DNA of 64,000 nucleotides, from the NCBI GenBank assembly GCA_016219275.1, contig JACRBM010000094.1, positions 1-64,000 of the forward strand, read 5' to 3'. This document shows, piece after piece, positions 42,461 through 49,627 of this stretch. The notes beneath the pieces are model-generated. The model did not search any database and was not told where the DNA came from. It was given only the letters and a program-made list of their open reading frames with translations. Every line of letters begins with the position of its first letter. Positions within the stretch are counted from its first letter, which is position 1. Made by a program: the position numbers and the translations under genes. Source of the stretch: Chloroflexota bacterium. GTDB lineage: Bacteria; Chloroflexota; Anaerolineae; UBA4142.

Positions 42461-42478
42461 CGCGTCACTCTCGTTTTT
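42445..42478 (+). terminator. Terminator with the stop codon in its loop
   Basis: CGAGAGTGACGCG (42445-42457) and CGCGTCACTCTCG (42461-42473) form a perfect 13-bp stem. The three loop bases are the TAA stop codon of the flippase gene, and TTTTT follows at once. It ends the glycosylation cluster. Confidence 0.92.
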
Positions 42479-42507
42479 CAATCAACCTTGAACGACCCTT
42501 TGAATTT

Positions 42508-43827
42508 TCACGCGGGTTGAAACTCGTCCATGTACGATTTGATCTTCGGCAGCGCCACCAGGCGATCGTGGAAAAAATTATTGACGACGTTGATCACCTG
42601 CTCGCGCGCGGCGTCCACTTGGACGCTAAGTTGCGCGCCTTCATGTTGCGCCAGCGCGTCTTTGAGATTGAGCAGATGCCGCACGATCTCCGCCTCTTGC
42701 GCGCCTTCGAGCGTATTGACCACGGTAAGAATCAACTGGTCGGCTTGCGCGAGCAGTTGCTCTTTGGGAATAGACGAATCGGCTTGCCCCACGTCTTCCA
42801 GCGTGCGGACGAGCGACCACACCTGATACAACATCGTCGCCGGCTCGTCGAACAATTCGCGAATGAACGCGGCTTCCTCGTACCGTCCGGTCAATCGAAA
42901 AATGTTGTACATCCGTTTCGCCGCCTTGCCATAGTTCACGTCTTTGGTTAGATATTTTCGGACTTCGTGCTCGAGTTGCGCCACGTAATCGTCGAGTGCG
43001 TTGGCGGAAACGTGTTGCGCCAGTTTTGAAAAAATCGGCACCGACGCGGCGTCGAGATACACCTCTTGAAAGTATGGATCGAGATAGCCGTCGAGCGGCG
43101 TGATCGCGCTGTCGGGCGCTTCCCAGGTCACGTCGAGCATGTTGCTCGCGTTCGCCAATTGCTTGCGCGCGGGGTCGGCGATGACCCAATCCAATTTGCA
43201 CCACCCTGGGTTGGACGCGACCGCGTCCCAACGAATTTCGACCGGCGCACCATCCGGTTTGAACGCATCAATTTTGCCCGCCGCGATTTCGTCGGGTCGC
43301 CACGCGATTGGCGAGCCGCCGCGCACCGGCGTGCCTTCTTTCACAACGTCGTGCGGATACGAACCGAATTTCACTTCGATCAACTGATACGTCGGTCCTT
43401 TGAACGCGCTCAACGCCTTGTCGCGCATGATGCGCGCGAGAATGGCGCATGCCTCGGCGCGCGTCGGCGCTTTGATGTTGACGCGTTCGAAGTAATCACA
43501 ATCGCCGGGATACGTTTGGATTTTTGATTGCGCGGCGGAGCCGGACAGCGCGAGCGCGGTCTCGACGATGCCTGGCTCGTCCTTGAACTCGACGATCTGT
43601 CCGATCGCGCGAAAGCGCGCGAGGTCCGCCGAACTAAAATCGAGCATCGTGACCTTGTGCCCGAACACGCCAGCGCGCGTATCGAACACAATATCGCCGC
43701 CCGCATCGCCTGCCGCCATCGCGGTCAGCCATTGCAACGCGTCTGCCTCGTCCAGTTCTACGCCGAGCCGCTTTGCCGATTCGACAATCTGTGCGAGTTC
43801 GGTCGTCGGTTTTGTGCTATCGCTCAT
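42508..43827 (-). CDS. Conserved-looking soluble protein of unknown function
   Basis: A protein of 439 residues with no membrane segment or signal peptide. The N-terminal third has DIVFDTRAGVFGHKVTMLDF and YPGDCDYFERVNIKAPTRAE (about 105-124). The second has a GDxD pair that recalls nucleotidyltransferase-like folds, though no other motif supports that. The middle has KFGSYPHDVVKEGTPVRGG and GWCKLDWVIADP. The last third is helical (YNIFRLTGRYEEAAFIREL). I do not recognise the family and propose no reaction. Confidence 0.6.
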   Translation of the reverse strand: MSDSTKPTTELAQIVESAKRLGVELDEADALQWLTAMAAGDAGGDIVFDTRAGVFGHKVTMLDFSSADLARFRAIGQIVEFKDEPGIVETALALSGSAAQSKIQTYPGDCDYFERVNIKAPTRAEACAILARIMRDKALSAFKGPTYQLIEVKFGSYPHDVVKEGTPVRGGSPIAWRPDEIAAGKIDAFKPDGAPVEIRWDAVASNPGWCKLDWVIADPARKQLANASNMLDVTWEAPDSAITPLDGYLDPYFQEVYLDAASVPIFSKLAQHVSANALDDYVAQLEHEVRKYLTKDVNYGKAAKRMYNIFRLTGRYEEAAFIRELFDEPATMLYQVWSLVRTLEDVGQADSSIPKEQLLAQADQLILTVVNTLEGAQEAEIVRHLLNLKDALAQHEGAQLSVQVDAAREQVINVVNNFFHDRLVALPKIKSYMDEFQPA

Positions 43828-43855
43828 TTGTCACCTCGATTCAGAGTTTTACGCA

Positions 43856-44413
43856 TCACATATCGCGCGCATCGCGATTCATTGCTTCAAGAATCTTTCC
43901 AAACAATCGCGCCTGATCCTGCGCGTCACTCAACGCGTTGTGCGTGAGCGGCGTGGCGGGCAGATGCAAGCGCGCCATGATCGCGCGCATCCGCGTTTCA
44001 TCCCAGGTCACGCCGAACGCGCCCATAAAGTACGCTTTGATGTCCAGCGCGGCGTGCCCAAATGGATTGTGCCCAAGAAATCGGTGAAAATAATCGGCGA
44101 CGAACATCCAATCGAACGGCGCGTTGAACGCGAGAAAAACTGGGTTGGGCGCGTTGACCGCGAGCCACACTTCAAATTCGCGCAGCGCGTCCATGGGCGG
44201 CATGCCGCGCGCGGCAAGTTCGTCGAGCGACAGTTGGCTGATCGCGAGCGCTTCGGGGATCGCGTTGCGATTGACCGGTTGCAGTTCGATGTAAAAACCG
44301 CGCGTCGGATTGGATACCAGGCACGCCCCAATCGAAAGAAGCGAATACTGACTGGGATTCGGTCCTGCAGTCTCAACGTCAACGGAAACGAAATTCTCAG
44401 GGAAGGACAGCAT
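43856..44413 (-). CDS. DnaQ-like DEDDh 3'-5' exonuclease
   Basis: A protein of 185 residues with the three Exo motifs. Exo I is FVSVDVETAGPNPSQYSLLS (Asp/Glu ligands), Exo II FNAPFDWMFVADYF, and Exo III HNALSDAQDQARLF with the His of the DEDDh subclass. It is a stand-alone exonuclease, comparable in size to RNase T/Orn or to exonuclease-only proteins; the substrate could be DNA or RNA. It is 3 nt after the DUF5615 gene on the same strand, so the two are probably co-transcribed. Confidence 0.88.
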   Translation of the reverse strand: MLSFPENFVSVDVETAGPNPSQYSLLSIGACLVSNPTRGFYIELQPVNRNAIPEALAISQLSLDELAARGMPPMDALREFEVWLAVNAPNPVFLAFNAPFDWMFVADYFHRFLGHNPFGHAALDIKAYFMGAFGVTWDETRMRAIMARLHLPATPLTHNALSDAQDQARLFGKILEAMNRDARDM

Positions 44414-44416
44414 GGT

Positions 44417-44779
44417 TCAGGTGCTCGCGGGTAATTCTCTCATTCGAATTCGGTTCTCTTCGACCACGGCAAAATGACCTTCCCAATCGGTGCGCGACGA
44501 AATTGCTTGAACCGTAGCGCGTGCGATGTACGATGAAGACCTGACTGAAATCCGAAACAAGATAATGCCGCATTCTGCTGGCAGCTTGGAACGAAAAGCA
44601 AGTTCACCAAAATCCTTATCAAAGGTAATCAGAATCCGTTTTTCTCTTCTGGCGCGTTGGAGAATAGCATCGTCTCTGCTGCCAGGCGCGTCAGTTCTAA
44701 TCCAGACAACATCATGATCGTGATCACGTAGGGCTTGAACAGCATCACCCGGAAAGTTCTCATTGGCGAGAAAACGCAT
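44417..44779 (-). CDS. DUF5615 PIN-like toxin of a putative toxin-antitoxin pair
   Basis: A protein of 120 residues with the PIN-like acidic residues in FLANENFPGDAVQALRDHDH, then DDAILQRARREKRILITFDKDFGELAF. These are the DUF5615 (COG4634) hallmarks, and the acidic positions are intact. Such proteins are predicted RNases. It follows its DUF433 partner by 12 nt. Codon use is less CGCG-rich than in the neighbours, as for many mobile toxin-antitoxin modules. Confidence 0.88.
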   Translation of the reverse strand: MRFLANENFPGDAVQALRDHDHDVVWIRTDAPGSRDDAILQRARREKRILITFDKDFGELAFRSKLPAECGIILFRISVRSSSYIARATVQAISSRTDWEGHFAVVEENRIRMRELPAST

Positions 44780-44791
44780 TGGTCGGGTTCC

Positions 44792-45025
44792 TTATGAAAA
44801 TGCTACGGCGTACACTTTTTCCGATTTGAGCACTTGACCGGCGTACCGCAAGCATGCCTGAATATCTTCGTGAGTCAAACCAGGATAGTTGCGTAAGATT
44901 TCTGCTTCGCTCCAACCTTCGGCAATCAAATCAATGATAAACTCGACGGCTAACCGCGTCCCTGTGACGACCGGCTTGCCGACCAGAATTTTAGGGTCAA
45001 CCATGATTCGTTCTTCCCATTCCAT
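44792..45025 (-). CDS. DUF433 antitoxin of the DUF433/DUF5615 pair
   Basis: A protein of 77 residues: MVDPKILVGKPVVTGTRLAV, then IIDLIAEGWSEAEILRNYPG and LTHEDIQACLRYAGQVL, the DUF433 pattern with a helix-turn-helix-like centre. AAAGGAGG lies 5 nt before the ATG. It is upstream of the toxin gene in the usual antitoxin-first order and probably autoregulates the pair. Confidence 0.9.
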   Translation of the reverse strand: MEWEERIMVDPKILVGKPVVTGTRLAVEFIIDLIAEGWSEAEILRNYPGLTHEDIQACLRYAGQVLKSEKVYAVAFS

Positions 45026-45092
45026 GATGCCTCCTTTCGGATACGGCGACGATTATAACACGCGCCCGCGTTAGCGTCAATCAAATTTCGCC

Positions 45093-45120
45093 TTGCAAAC
45101 ATCGCGATTCCCGGTATAAT
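45093..45120 (+). promoter_or_regulatory. Promoter of the metallophosphoesterase gene
   Basis: TTGCAA (45093-45098), a 16-nt spacer and a perfect TATAAT (45115-45120). Only nine bases separate the -10 box from the ATG at 45130, so the message would be leaderless or have a leader of a few bases. Confidence 0.75.
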
Positions 45121-45129
45121 CATCGCTCG

Positions 45130-46266
45130 ATGAAACCAAAAGATTTTTCGCACGTCAAACATTTTCCCGGTACGATGAGCAGTCACTTTGACTGGCTCGT
45201 TCGCTTTGCCGATGCGATTGAAAGTATTCCGACGTTGCTGTTCGCCGCGCTCTTGTTCGGCATCGCGCTCGTGCCCACGCGATTCGATGTGTGGCTCGCG
45301 TTCGTCGTGTGGTTGTTCTTTCTCGGCGATTGGCTTTTGATTGCCGCGTTGCCGCGCGCCGGCAAATCATTCGGACCGGCGAAACCGCCGATGATCGTGC
45401 TCGCGACGATGCGCGCGGTATTTGCCGCATTGCCGCTGCCGTTCAACCTCATCGCGCAAGTGATCGGTACTGCGCTCGTCGTCTATGGTTTTTGGTTCGA
45501 GCCGCATCGCTTACGTGTGACGCGCCAGGTCTTGCAAACAGCGAAACTCAAAACGAACGGACGACCTTTGCGCGTATTGCATCTCGGCGATCTTCACGTC
45601 GAGCGGATCACCGCGCGCGAACGCGAATTGATCGCGCAAACGCGCGCGCTCGCACCGGATGTGATTTTGTTTTCCGGCGATTTTCTGAATCTGTCGAACA
45701 TCGAAGACCCGATTGCGTGGGAACATACGCGCGAGATTTTGCGCGAGTTGCGCGCGCCGCTCGGCGTGTTCGCGGTGACGGGCAGTCCGCCGGTGGACCC
45801 GCCCGACGTCGTCGAAAAACTGCTCGACGGGTTGCCGATTCGTTGGCTGCGTGATGAGCGCGTTTCGCTGGAGTTTGAACGACAACGCGTGGATGTCGTC
45901 GGCATTACGTGCACGCACAAGCCGCACGTGGACGGCGCTACGCTCGATGCAATCTTGCACGGTGACCCGGACGATCTAACGATTCTGCTTTATCACTCGC
46001 CCGATCTCGCGCCGGTCGCGGCGGAGCAGGGCGTGGATTTGCAATTGTCCGGGCACACGCACGGCGGTCAAGTTCGCATTCCGTTTTTCGGCGCGATTTA
46101 TACGGCATCGCTGTACGGCAAACAGTTCGAGGTCGGGCGGCATCATATCGGCGCGTTCACGTTGTACGTCACGCGTGGCATCGGACTCGAAGGCAAGGGC
46201 GCGCCGCGTGTCCGGTTCTTGTGTCCGCCGGAAATGATTCTGTGGGAAATTCAGGGTGAAAGATGA
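45130..46266 (+). CDS. Membrane-anchored metallophosphoesterase, variant active site
   Basis: A protein of 378 residues. Three hydrophobic helices (about 34-50, 53-72 and 98-122) are followed by a calcineurin-like phosphoesterase domain. It has VLHLGDLHVERI (DxH), ILFSGDFLN (GD), YHSPD and LSGHTHGGQ. The expected GNH(D/E) block is replaced by FAVTGSPPVDPP, so an asparagine-histidine catalytic pair is absent. This may be a subfamily with changed chemistry. The leaderless-type promoter is immediately upstream. It overlaps the methyltransferase start by four bases. Confidence 0.85.
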   Translation: MKPKDFSHVKHFPGTMSSHFDWLVRFADAIESIPTLLFAALLFGIALVPTRFDVWLAFVVWLFFLGDWLLIAALPRAGKSFGPAKPPMIVLATMRAVFAALPLPFNLIAQVIGTALVVYGFWFEPHRLRVTRQVLQTAKLKTNGRPLRVLHLGDLHVERITARERELIAQTRALAPDVILFSGDFLNLSNIEDPIAWEHTREILRELRAPLGVFAVTGSPPVDPPDVVEKLLDGLPIRWLRDERVSLEFERQRVDVVGITCTHKPHVDGATLDAILHGDPDDLTILLYHSPDLAPVAAEQGVDLQLSGHTHGGQVRIPFFGAIYTASLYGKQFEVGRHHIGAFTLYVTRGIGLEGKGAPRVRFLCPPEMILWEIQGER

Positions 46267-46988
46267 GCGACCAAGAAATCTTCGCGGACGCGTTGTGGCA
46301 GTTTTATGAAATCGGGCGCGCGGACTTGCGCGTCGAACGCGACGATGGATACGCAAGCATAGAAAATATCGCGTGGTACTTTACGACGCATCGCGAATTT
46401 CTGCCGATTGAAAAAGCCGCGTTGAAATTCGCGCGCGGGCGCGTGTTGGACGCAGGGTGCGGCGCGGGGCGGCACAGTTTGTACTTGCAGAGACGCGGTT
46501 TACGCGTGACCGCGCTGGATGTATCGCCGCGCATCGTCGAGTTGGCGCGCGTGCGCGGGGTGCGCGATGCGAGATGCGCGAATCTTTGCGGCAAACTGCC
46601 GTTGCGCGCGAGCGAATTCGACACGGTCATTTTGTTCGGTAACAACCTGGGAATCTGCGGCACAGTCGCCAAGTTTCGCCGAATGTTGCGCGAGTTGCAT
46701 CGCGTCACGTCGCCACGCGGACGCATTCTCGCGACGACGCGCATGCCGAGCACGACGAATCCATGGCACAAGCGTTACTTGGAACGCAACCTCGGGCGCG
46801 GGCGCGCTCTCGGGCAGATTCGTTTACGACTCATGCTCAATGGTCGGCGCGGCGCGTGGTTCGATTTGCTCTTGCTCGCGCCGACTGATCTAATGCCAAT
46901 CGCGGCGCAAGCAGGTTGGAAAATCGCGCAGGTGTTTGCGGAGGGAAATTTCGAGGACGGTTACTCGGTGGTGTTGGAAAAAATGTAG
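46263..46988 (+). CDS. Class I SAM-dependent methyltransferase
   Basis: A protein of 241 residues with SAM motif I VLDAGCGAGRHSLYLQ, the acidic residue of motif II in TALDVSPRIVELAR, and a later block DTVILFGNNLGICG. It shares the ATGA overlap with the metallophosphoesterase gene, so both are translated together. The substrate is unknown. Its TAG stop lies in the stem of the shared terminator hairpin with the convergent DUF2007 gene. Confidence 0.85.
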   Translation: MSDQEIFADALWQFYEIGRADLRVERDDGYASIENIAWYFTTHREFLPIEKAALKFARGRVLDAGCGAGRHSLYLQRRGLRVTALDVSPRIVELARVRGVRDARCANLCGKLPLRASEFDTVILFGNNLGICGTVAKFRRMLRELHRVTSPRGRILATTRMPSTTNPWHKRYLERNLGRGRALGQIRLRLMLNGRRGAWFDLLLLAPTDLMPIAAQAGWKIAQVFAEGNFEDGYSVVLEKM

Positions 46989-47025
46989 AGACGTTGTGCG
47001 CTACTCGAACGTCTCTACGTTTTTT
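46985..47025. terminator. Shared terminator of convergent genes with a stop codon in each arm
   Basis: GTAGAGACGTT (46985-46995) pairs with AACGTCTCTAC (47008-47018) and is followed by GTTTTTT on the plus strand. The left arm contains the TAG of the methyltransferase gene and the right arm the TAG (read on the minus strand) of the DUF2007 gene. Confidence 0.9.
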
Positions 47026-47242
47026 CCAATAACGCGCGTGCCTCTTCCTCGCGTTCGCGCGGCACGAGCACCTCGACCTGACCCAGCCCATCCACGGTCA
47101 AGCCGATGATGCGTCCGACGCTTTCATACTTTAACATCGCCGGAATCCCGGCGCTTTCCAATTTGTTCTTGATCGTTTCCGCGGTGAGCATTCCCGGCGA
47201 TGTGTAGACGACGACGAGATCATCCTTCGGTTTCGACGGCAT
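47015..47242 (-). CDS. DUF2007 putative signal-transducing protein
   Basis: A protein of 75 residues: DLVVVYTSPGMLTAETIKNK, then LESAGIPAMLKYESVGRI and VEVLVPREREEEARALLE. This is the DUF2007 pattern of a small alpha/beta protein, thought to be a ligand- or partner-binding domain. GGAGG is 6-7 nt before the ATG. It overlaps the end of the trmI-like gene by 23 nt and is co-directional. Confidence 0.88.
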   Translation of the reverse strand: MPSKPKDDLVVVYTSPGMLTAETIKNKLESAGIPAMLKYESVGRIIGLTVDGLGQVEVLVPREREEEARALLEKT

Positions 47243-48074
47243 CTTTTTCCTCCTCCGATTTCGCGCTGACGATTTCCATTTTTTCGAGACGCGCCACTGC
47301 GCGCGCGAACAGCAAATAGCCGGTGTGCGCGACCATGCGATCTTCGGGGCGCAAACGATCGGCGTTGATTTTATAGTGCCGCGTCAAAATTTCGACGACC
47401 TCGATGTCCGCCCACGTGCCTTGTGCGTCAATCTCCTGCAACAGATCGGTCAACTGGTTCGTCGTCGGCACGAGCGCGCCGAAAAAGCCGCCGCCCTTGA
47501 GCGCCGCGCGCGCTTGCGCGAGGTACAACCAGGGTTCGCGCACGTCGAGAAACAGCGCGTCCACGTGGCGTTCGTCAAAGCCCTCGCGAATATCGCGCAA
47601 TTTCAATTCGACCGCATCGAGCGCGCCGACGCGTTCCAGATTCTTGCGCGCAATCGCTTGCATGTCCTCGCGCGCTTCGTATGAATAGACGCGTCCGTTC
47701 GGCGCGACCTGGCGCGCGAGCGCGAGCGTCAATCCGCCGCTGCCCGTGCCGGCTTCGACGACGCGCGTGCCAGGGACGATGTTCATTCGCAAGATGATGT
47801 AGCCGATCTCTTTCGGGAAAATGATTTGCGAGTTGCGTTTGATGTAGCGCACGAGGTCGTGCGATGATGGTTGCAACAACAAGTACGGATGACCGAGTTG
47901 CGTTCGCACCGCGCTCCCAAATGGTTTACCGATGATATCCTTGTGCAAAATGAAACCATAGTGCGTATCGAAACGCTGGGTCGCTTGGAGCCGCGCCAAG
48001 TGATGACGCTCATCGGGACCGAGGAGCAGGATATAATCATTTTCGCGCGCGAGATTCTGTTCGTCAGTCATCAT
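47220..48074 (-). CDS. trmI: tRNA (adenine-58-N1)-methyltransferase, TrmI type
   Basis: A methyltransferase of 284 residues. An N-terminal beta domain (LLLGPDERHHLARLQ, then YGFILHKDIIGKPFGS) precedes the Rossmann core with motif I VVEAGTGSGGLTLALAR and an acidic loop VYSYEAREDMQ. The later block ALFLDVREPWLYL includes the catalytic Asp of TrmI. It makes m1A58 in the T loop of tRNAs. The length and domain order fit. It lies 2 nt after the PEP/pyruvate-binding gene and overlaps the DUF2007 gene. Confidence 0.9.
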   Translation of the reverse strand: MMTDEQNLARENDYILLLGPDERHHLARLQATQRFDTHYGFILHKDIIGKPFGSAVRTQLGHPYLLLQPSSHDLVRYIKRNSQIIFPKEIGYIILRMNIVPGTRVVEAGTGSGGLTLALARQVAPNGRVYSYEAREDMQAIARKNLERVGALDAVELKLRDIREGFDERHVDALFLDVREPWLYLAQARAALKGGGFFGALVPTTNQLTDLLQEIDAQGTWADIEVVEILTRHYKINADRLRPEDRMVAHTGYLLFARAVARLEKMEIVSAKSEEEKDAVETEG

Positions 48075-48076
48075 GT

Positions 48077-49018
48077 CTACCTGTTTACCTGTTTACTTTT
48101 CAGCGGGCGTGCTTGCAAAATAATAATTCGGTCGCCCACACAACACCACTCGATGTCCTGCGGCGCGTGAAAGTGAGTTTCGATTTTGTGTCCCAGGATG
48201 GCGAGCGCGTTGACTTGCGCGTCGCTCAACGATGGTGCGTTTTGTTTTTCGTTCGGCACGGCGTGCGCTTGAATGCCGCCCTCTGGCGCGGGTGATTCCA
48301 TCACCACTTGCGTCACGATATCGCGTCGCGTGATCGCGCCATCGCGTTGAACGACGAAATGATCCGGTTTCCAGCGCGCCGCGATGATCGCCGCGCCGAG
48401 ACCAAGCGTCGCGTCAATGTGAATTTCGTCGGTCGCGCCGGTGAGGGGGTTCGCGGTAAACATGACGCCTGCCGCGTCGGGGTTGAGAACTGGTTGCACG
48501 ACTGCCGCCATCGTCACCTGTTGCGGCGCGATATGCTTGTGATACCGAAAATAGATCGCGCGCGAGTTCCAGGGCGCTGACCAAATCGCGCGCAAACGAT
48601 CCAACACGTTCTGAATGCCGACGATGCCGAGGTACGCTTGCGGTACGCCGGACGCCGCCGGGTTCGGCACATCTTCGATCACGCGCGAGGCGCGCACTGC
48701 GACCGGCGCGTTCGCCATTGCGCCGGCGACCTCGCGCGCGAGTGCTTCGGGCAGAGGCGCGTTTTCGATCCACGCGCGAATTTCGTCGGTCGCCGTTTCG
48801 AGTTCCACCGGGTCTTCGATTTCAATTTGTGCGAGGCGCGCGACGATTTGCGCGTTGAGTGGCAGTGCGACCACATCGCGATACGCGTCTGCGCCGACGC
48901 AAAAACCGGTCGGCACCTCGAATCCCGCGGCGATCAACTCGCCGAGCCGTGCGGCTTTATCGCCTGCCCAGTTGTGATCGGCGAGGCGGAGTTCGTTGAG
49001 TTGGCGTACGTATGTCAC
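48077..49018 (-). CDS. Stand-alone PEP/pyruvate-binding (PPDK N-terminal) domain protein
   Basis: A protein of 313 residues that starts GDKAARLGELIAAGFEVPTG, as in phosphoenolpyruvate synthase and rifampin phosphotransferase. It then shows VAVRASRVIEDVPNPAASG, VQPVLNPDAAGVMFTANPLTG and the ATP-grasp end DIEW...IIILQARPLK. The usual swivelling histidine domain and PEP/TIM-barrel domain are missing, and the gene ends cleanly 2 nt before trmI. It can bind ATP, but its phosphoryl acceptor is unknown. A partner carrying the His domain would be expected elsewhere. Confidence 0.85.
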   Translation of the reverse strand: MTYVRQLNELRLADHNWAGDKAARLGELIAAGFEVPTGFCVGADAYRDVVALPLNAQIVARLAQIEIEDPVELETATDEIRAWIENAPLPEALAREVAGAMANAPVAVRASRVIEDVPNPAASGVPQAYLGIVGIQNVLDRLRAIWSAPWNSRAIYFRYHKHIAPQQVTMAAVVQPVLNPDAAGVMFTANPLTGATDEIHIDATLGLGAAIIAARWKPDHFVVQRDGAITRRDIVTQVVMESPAPEGGIQAHAVPNEKQNAPSLSDAQVNALAILGHKIETHFHAPQDIEWCCVGDRIIILQARPLKSKQVNR

Positions 49019-49067
49019 AGGTTCTCCCGAAAATATGCAAGACGCAATACGCGGTCAGTATTTCGTA

Positions 49068-49322
49068 CTACGTATTTTGATCCACCAACGCGAGTTTGCG
49101 CTTGCGCGACATTTGCTTGATCGCGATTTCGCGACGCATCGCCGCGCGCCGCGAGGGCAAGCGTTCGTGATAGATCAATTCGACCGGCAAACGCGTGCGC
49201 GTGTAGCGCGCGCCACGACCGAGTTGATGCGCGCGCACGCGGCGCGTCACGTCGAACGTCCAACCGGTGTAGAGCGTACCATCGGCGCAGCGCAACAGAT
49301 AAATGTAAGCAGATCGTCGCAT
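49068..49322 (-). CDS. GIY-YIG domain protein (UPF0213/YhbQ type)
   Basis: A small protein of 84 residues: YIYLLRCADGTLYTGWT (GIY-YIG signature in its YIY-YTG form), then RRVRAHQLGRGARYTR and YHERLPSRRAAMRREIAIKQ. This is the single-domain YhbQ/UPF0213 type, possibly a nuclease. The long open frame to 49478 is the shadow of the tRNA-Sec gene. The start ATG follows the tRNA-Sec terminator. Confidence 0.88.
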   Translation of the reverse strand: MRRSAYIYLLRCADGTLYTGWTFDVTRRVRAHQLGRGARYTRTRLPVELIYHERLPSRRAAMRREIAIKQMSRKRKLALVDQNT

Positions 49323-49333
49323 ACAAAACAATT

Positions 49334-49372
49334 GACGAGTGACGCCGGAATCTACGCCGCTCGTCACTCGTC
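49334..49372 (-). terminator. Terminator hairpin after tRNA-Sec
   Basis: On the minus strand GACGAGTGACG and CGTCACTCGTC form a perfect 11-bp stem over a 17-base loop, followed by AATTGTTTTG. It lies seven bases after the tRNA 3' end and just before the GIY-YIG start codon. Confidence 0.75.
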
Positions 49373-49378
49373 GCACGA

Positions 49379-49471
49379 CGGGAGTGGATGGGAGTCGAAC
49401 CCACCGAAGCCGTATAAACGCCTTCCAGCAGTTTTGAAGACTGTGGAGCCCACCGGGACTCAACCACCCCC
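49379..49471 (-). tRNA. selC: Selenocysteine tRNA (anticodon UCA)
   Basis: A 93-nt tRNA with bacterial tRNA-Sec features. It has an 8-bp acceptor stem (GGGGGTGG with CCACTCCC, one G-T pair), a 6-bp D stem (GAGTCC/GGGCTC) with a four-base loop, anticodon loop CTTCAAA, a long variable arm and a 5-bp T stem. The discriminator base is G. No CCA is encoded; TCG follows. A consensus promoter lies 26 nt upstream. selA, selB and selD are not in the window. Confidence 0.93.
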
Positions 49472-49496
49472 AAGTCAATGAAGCTTGGCTCAGGAG

Positions 49497-49525
49497 AATT
49501 TAGCACGCGCCCTTGTTTTTGTCAA
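49497..49525 (-). promoter_or_regulatory. Promoter of the tRNA-Sec gene
   Basis: On the minus strand TTGACA (49525-49520), a 17-nt spacer and TAAATT (49502-49497). It is divergent from the LacI-type promoter; the two -35 boxes are 30 bases apart. Confidence 0.8.
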
Positions 49526-49555
49526 TTTTCCGCTGAAAATTCGTGCTGAAAAGTA

Positions 49556-49611
49556 TTGACAAACAAAATGGAAACGGTTACAATGTAACCGTTTCCAAAG
49601 TAAACGTTTTC
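49556..49611 (+). promoter_or_regulatory. LacI-type promoter with overlapping operator
   Basis: TTGACA (49556-49561), a 17-nt spacer and TACAAT (49579-49584). A perfect palindrome with 13-base arms, TGGAAACGGTTAC / GTAACCGTTTCCA (49569-49597, 3-base centre), covers the spacer and -10 box. A weaker second site, GTAAACGTTTTC, follows at 49600-49611. Both have the AACG-type core expected for LacI-family proteins, so autorepression of the sugar operon is likely. Confidence 0.9.
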
Positions 49612-49627
49612 AGGAGCGGTGTTTGGA

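Noticed and set aside
49323-49478. N-terminal extension of the GIY-YIG protein
   Set aside because: The extension is the tRNA-Sec gene and its terminator read as protein; the GIY-YIG domain begins at the ATG at 49322.
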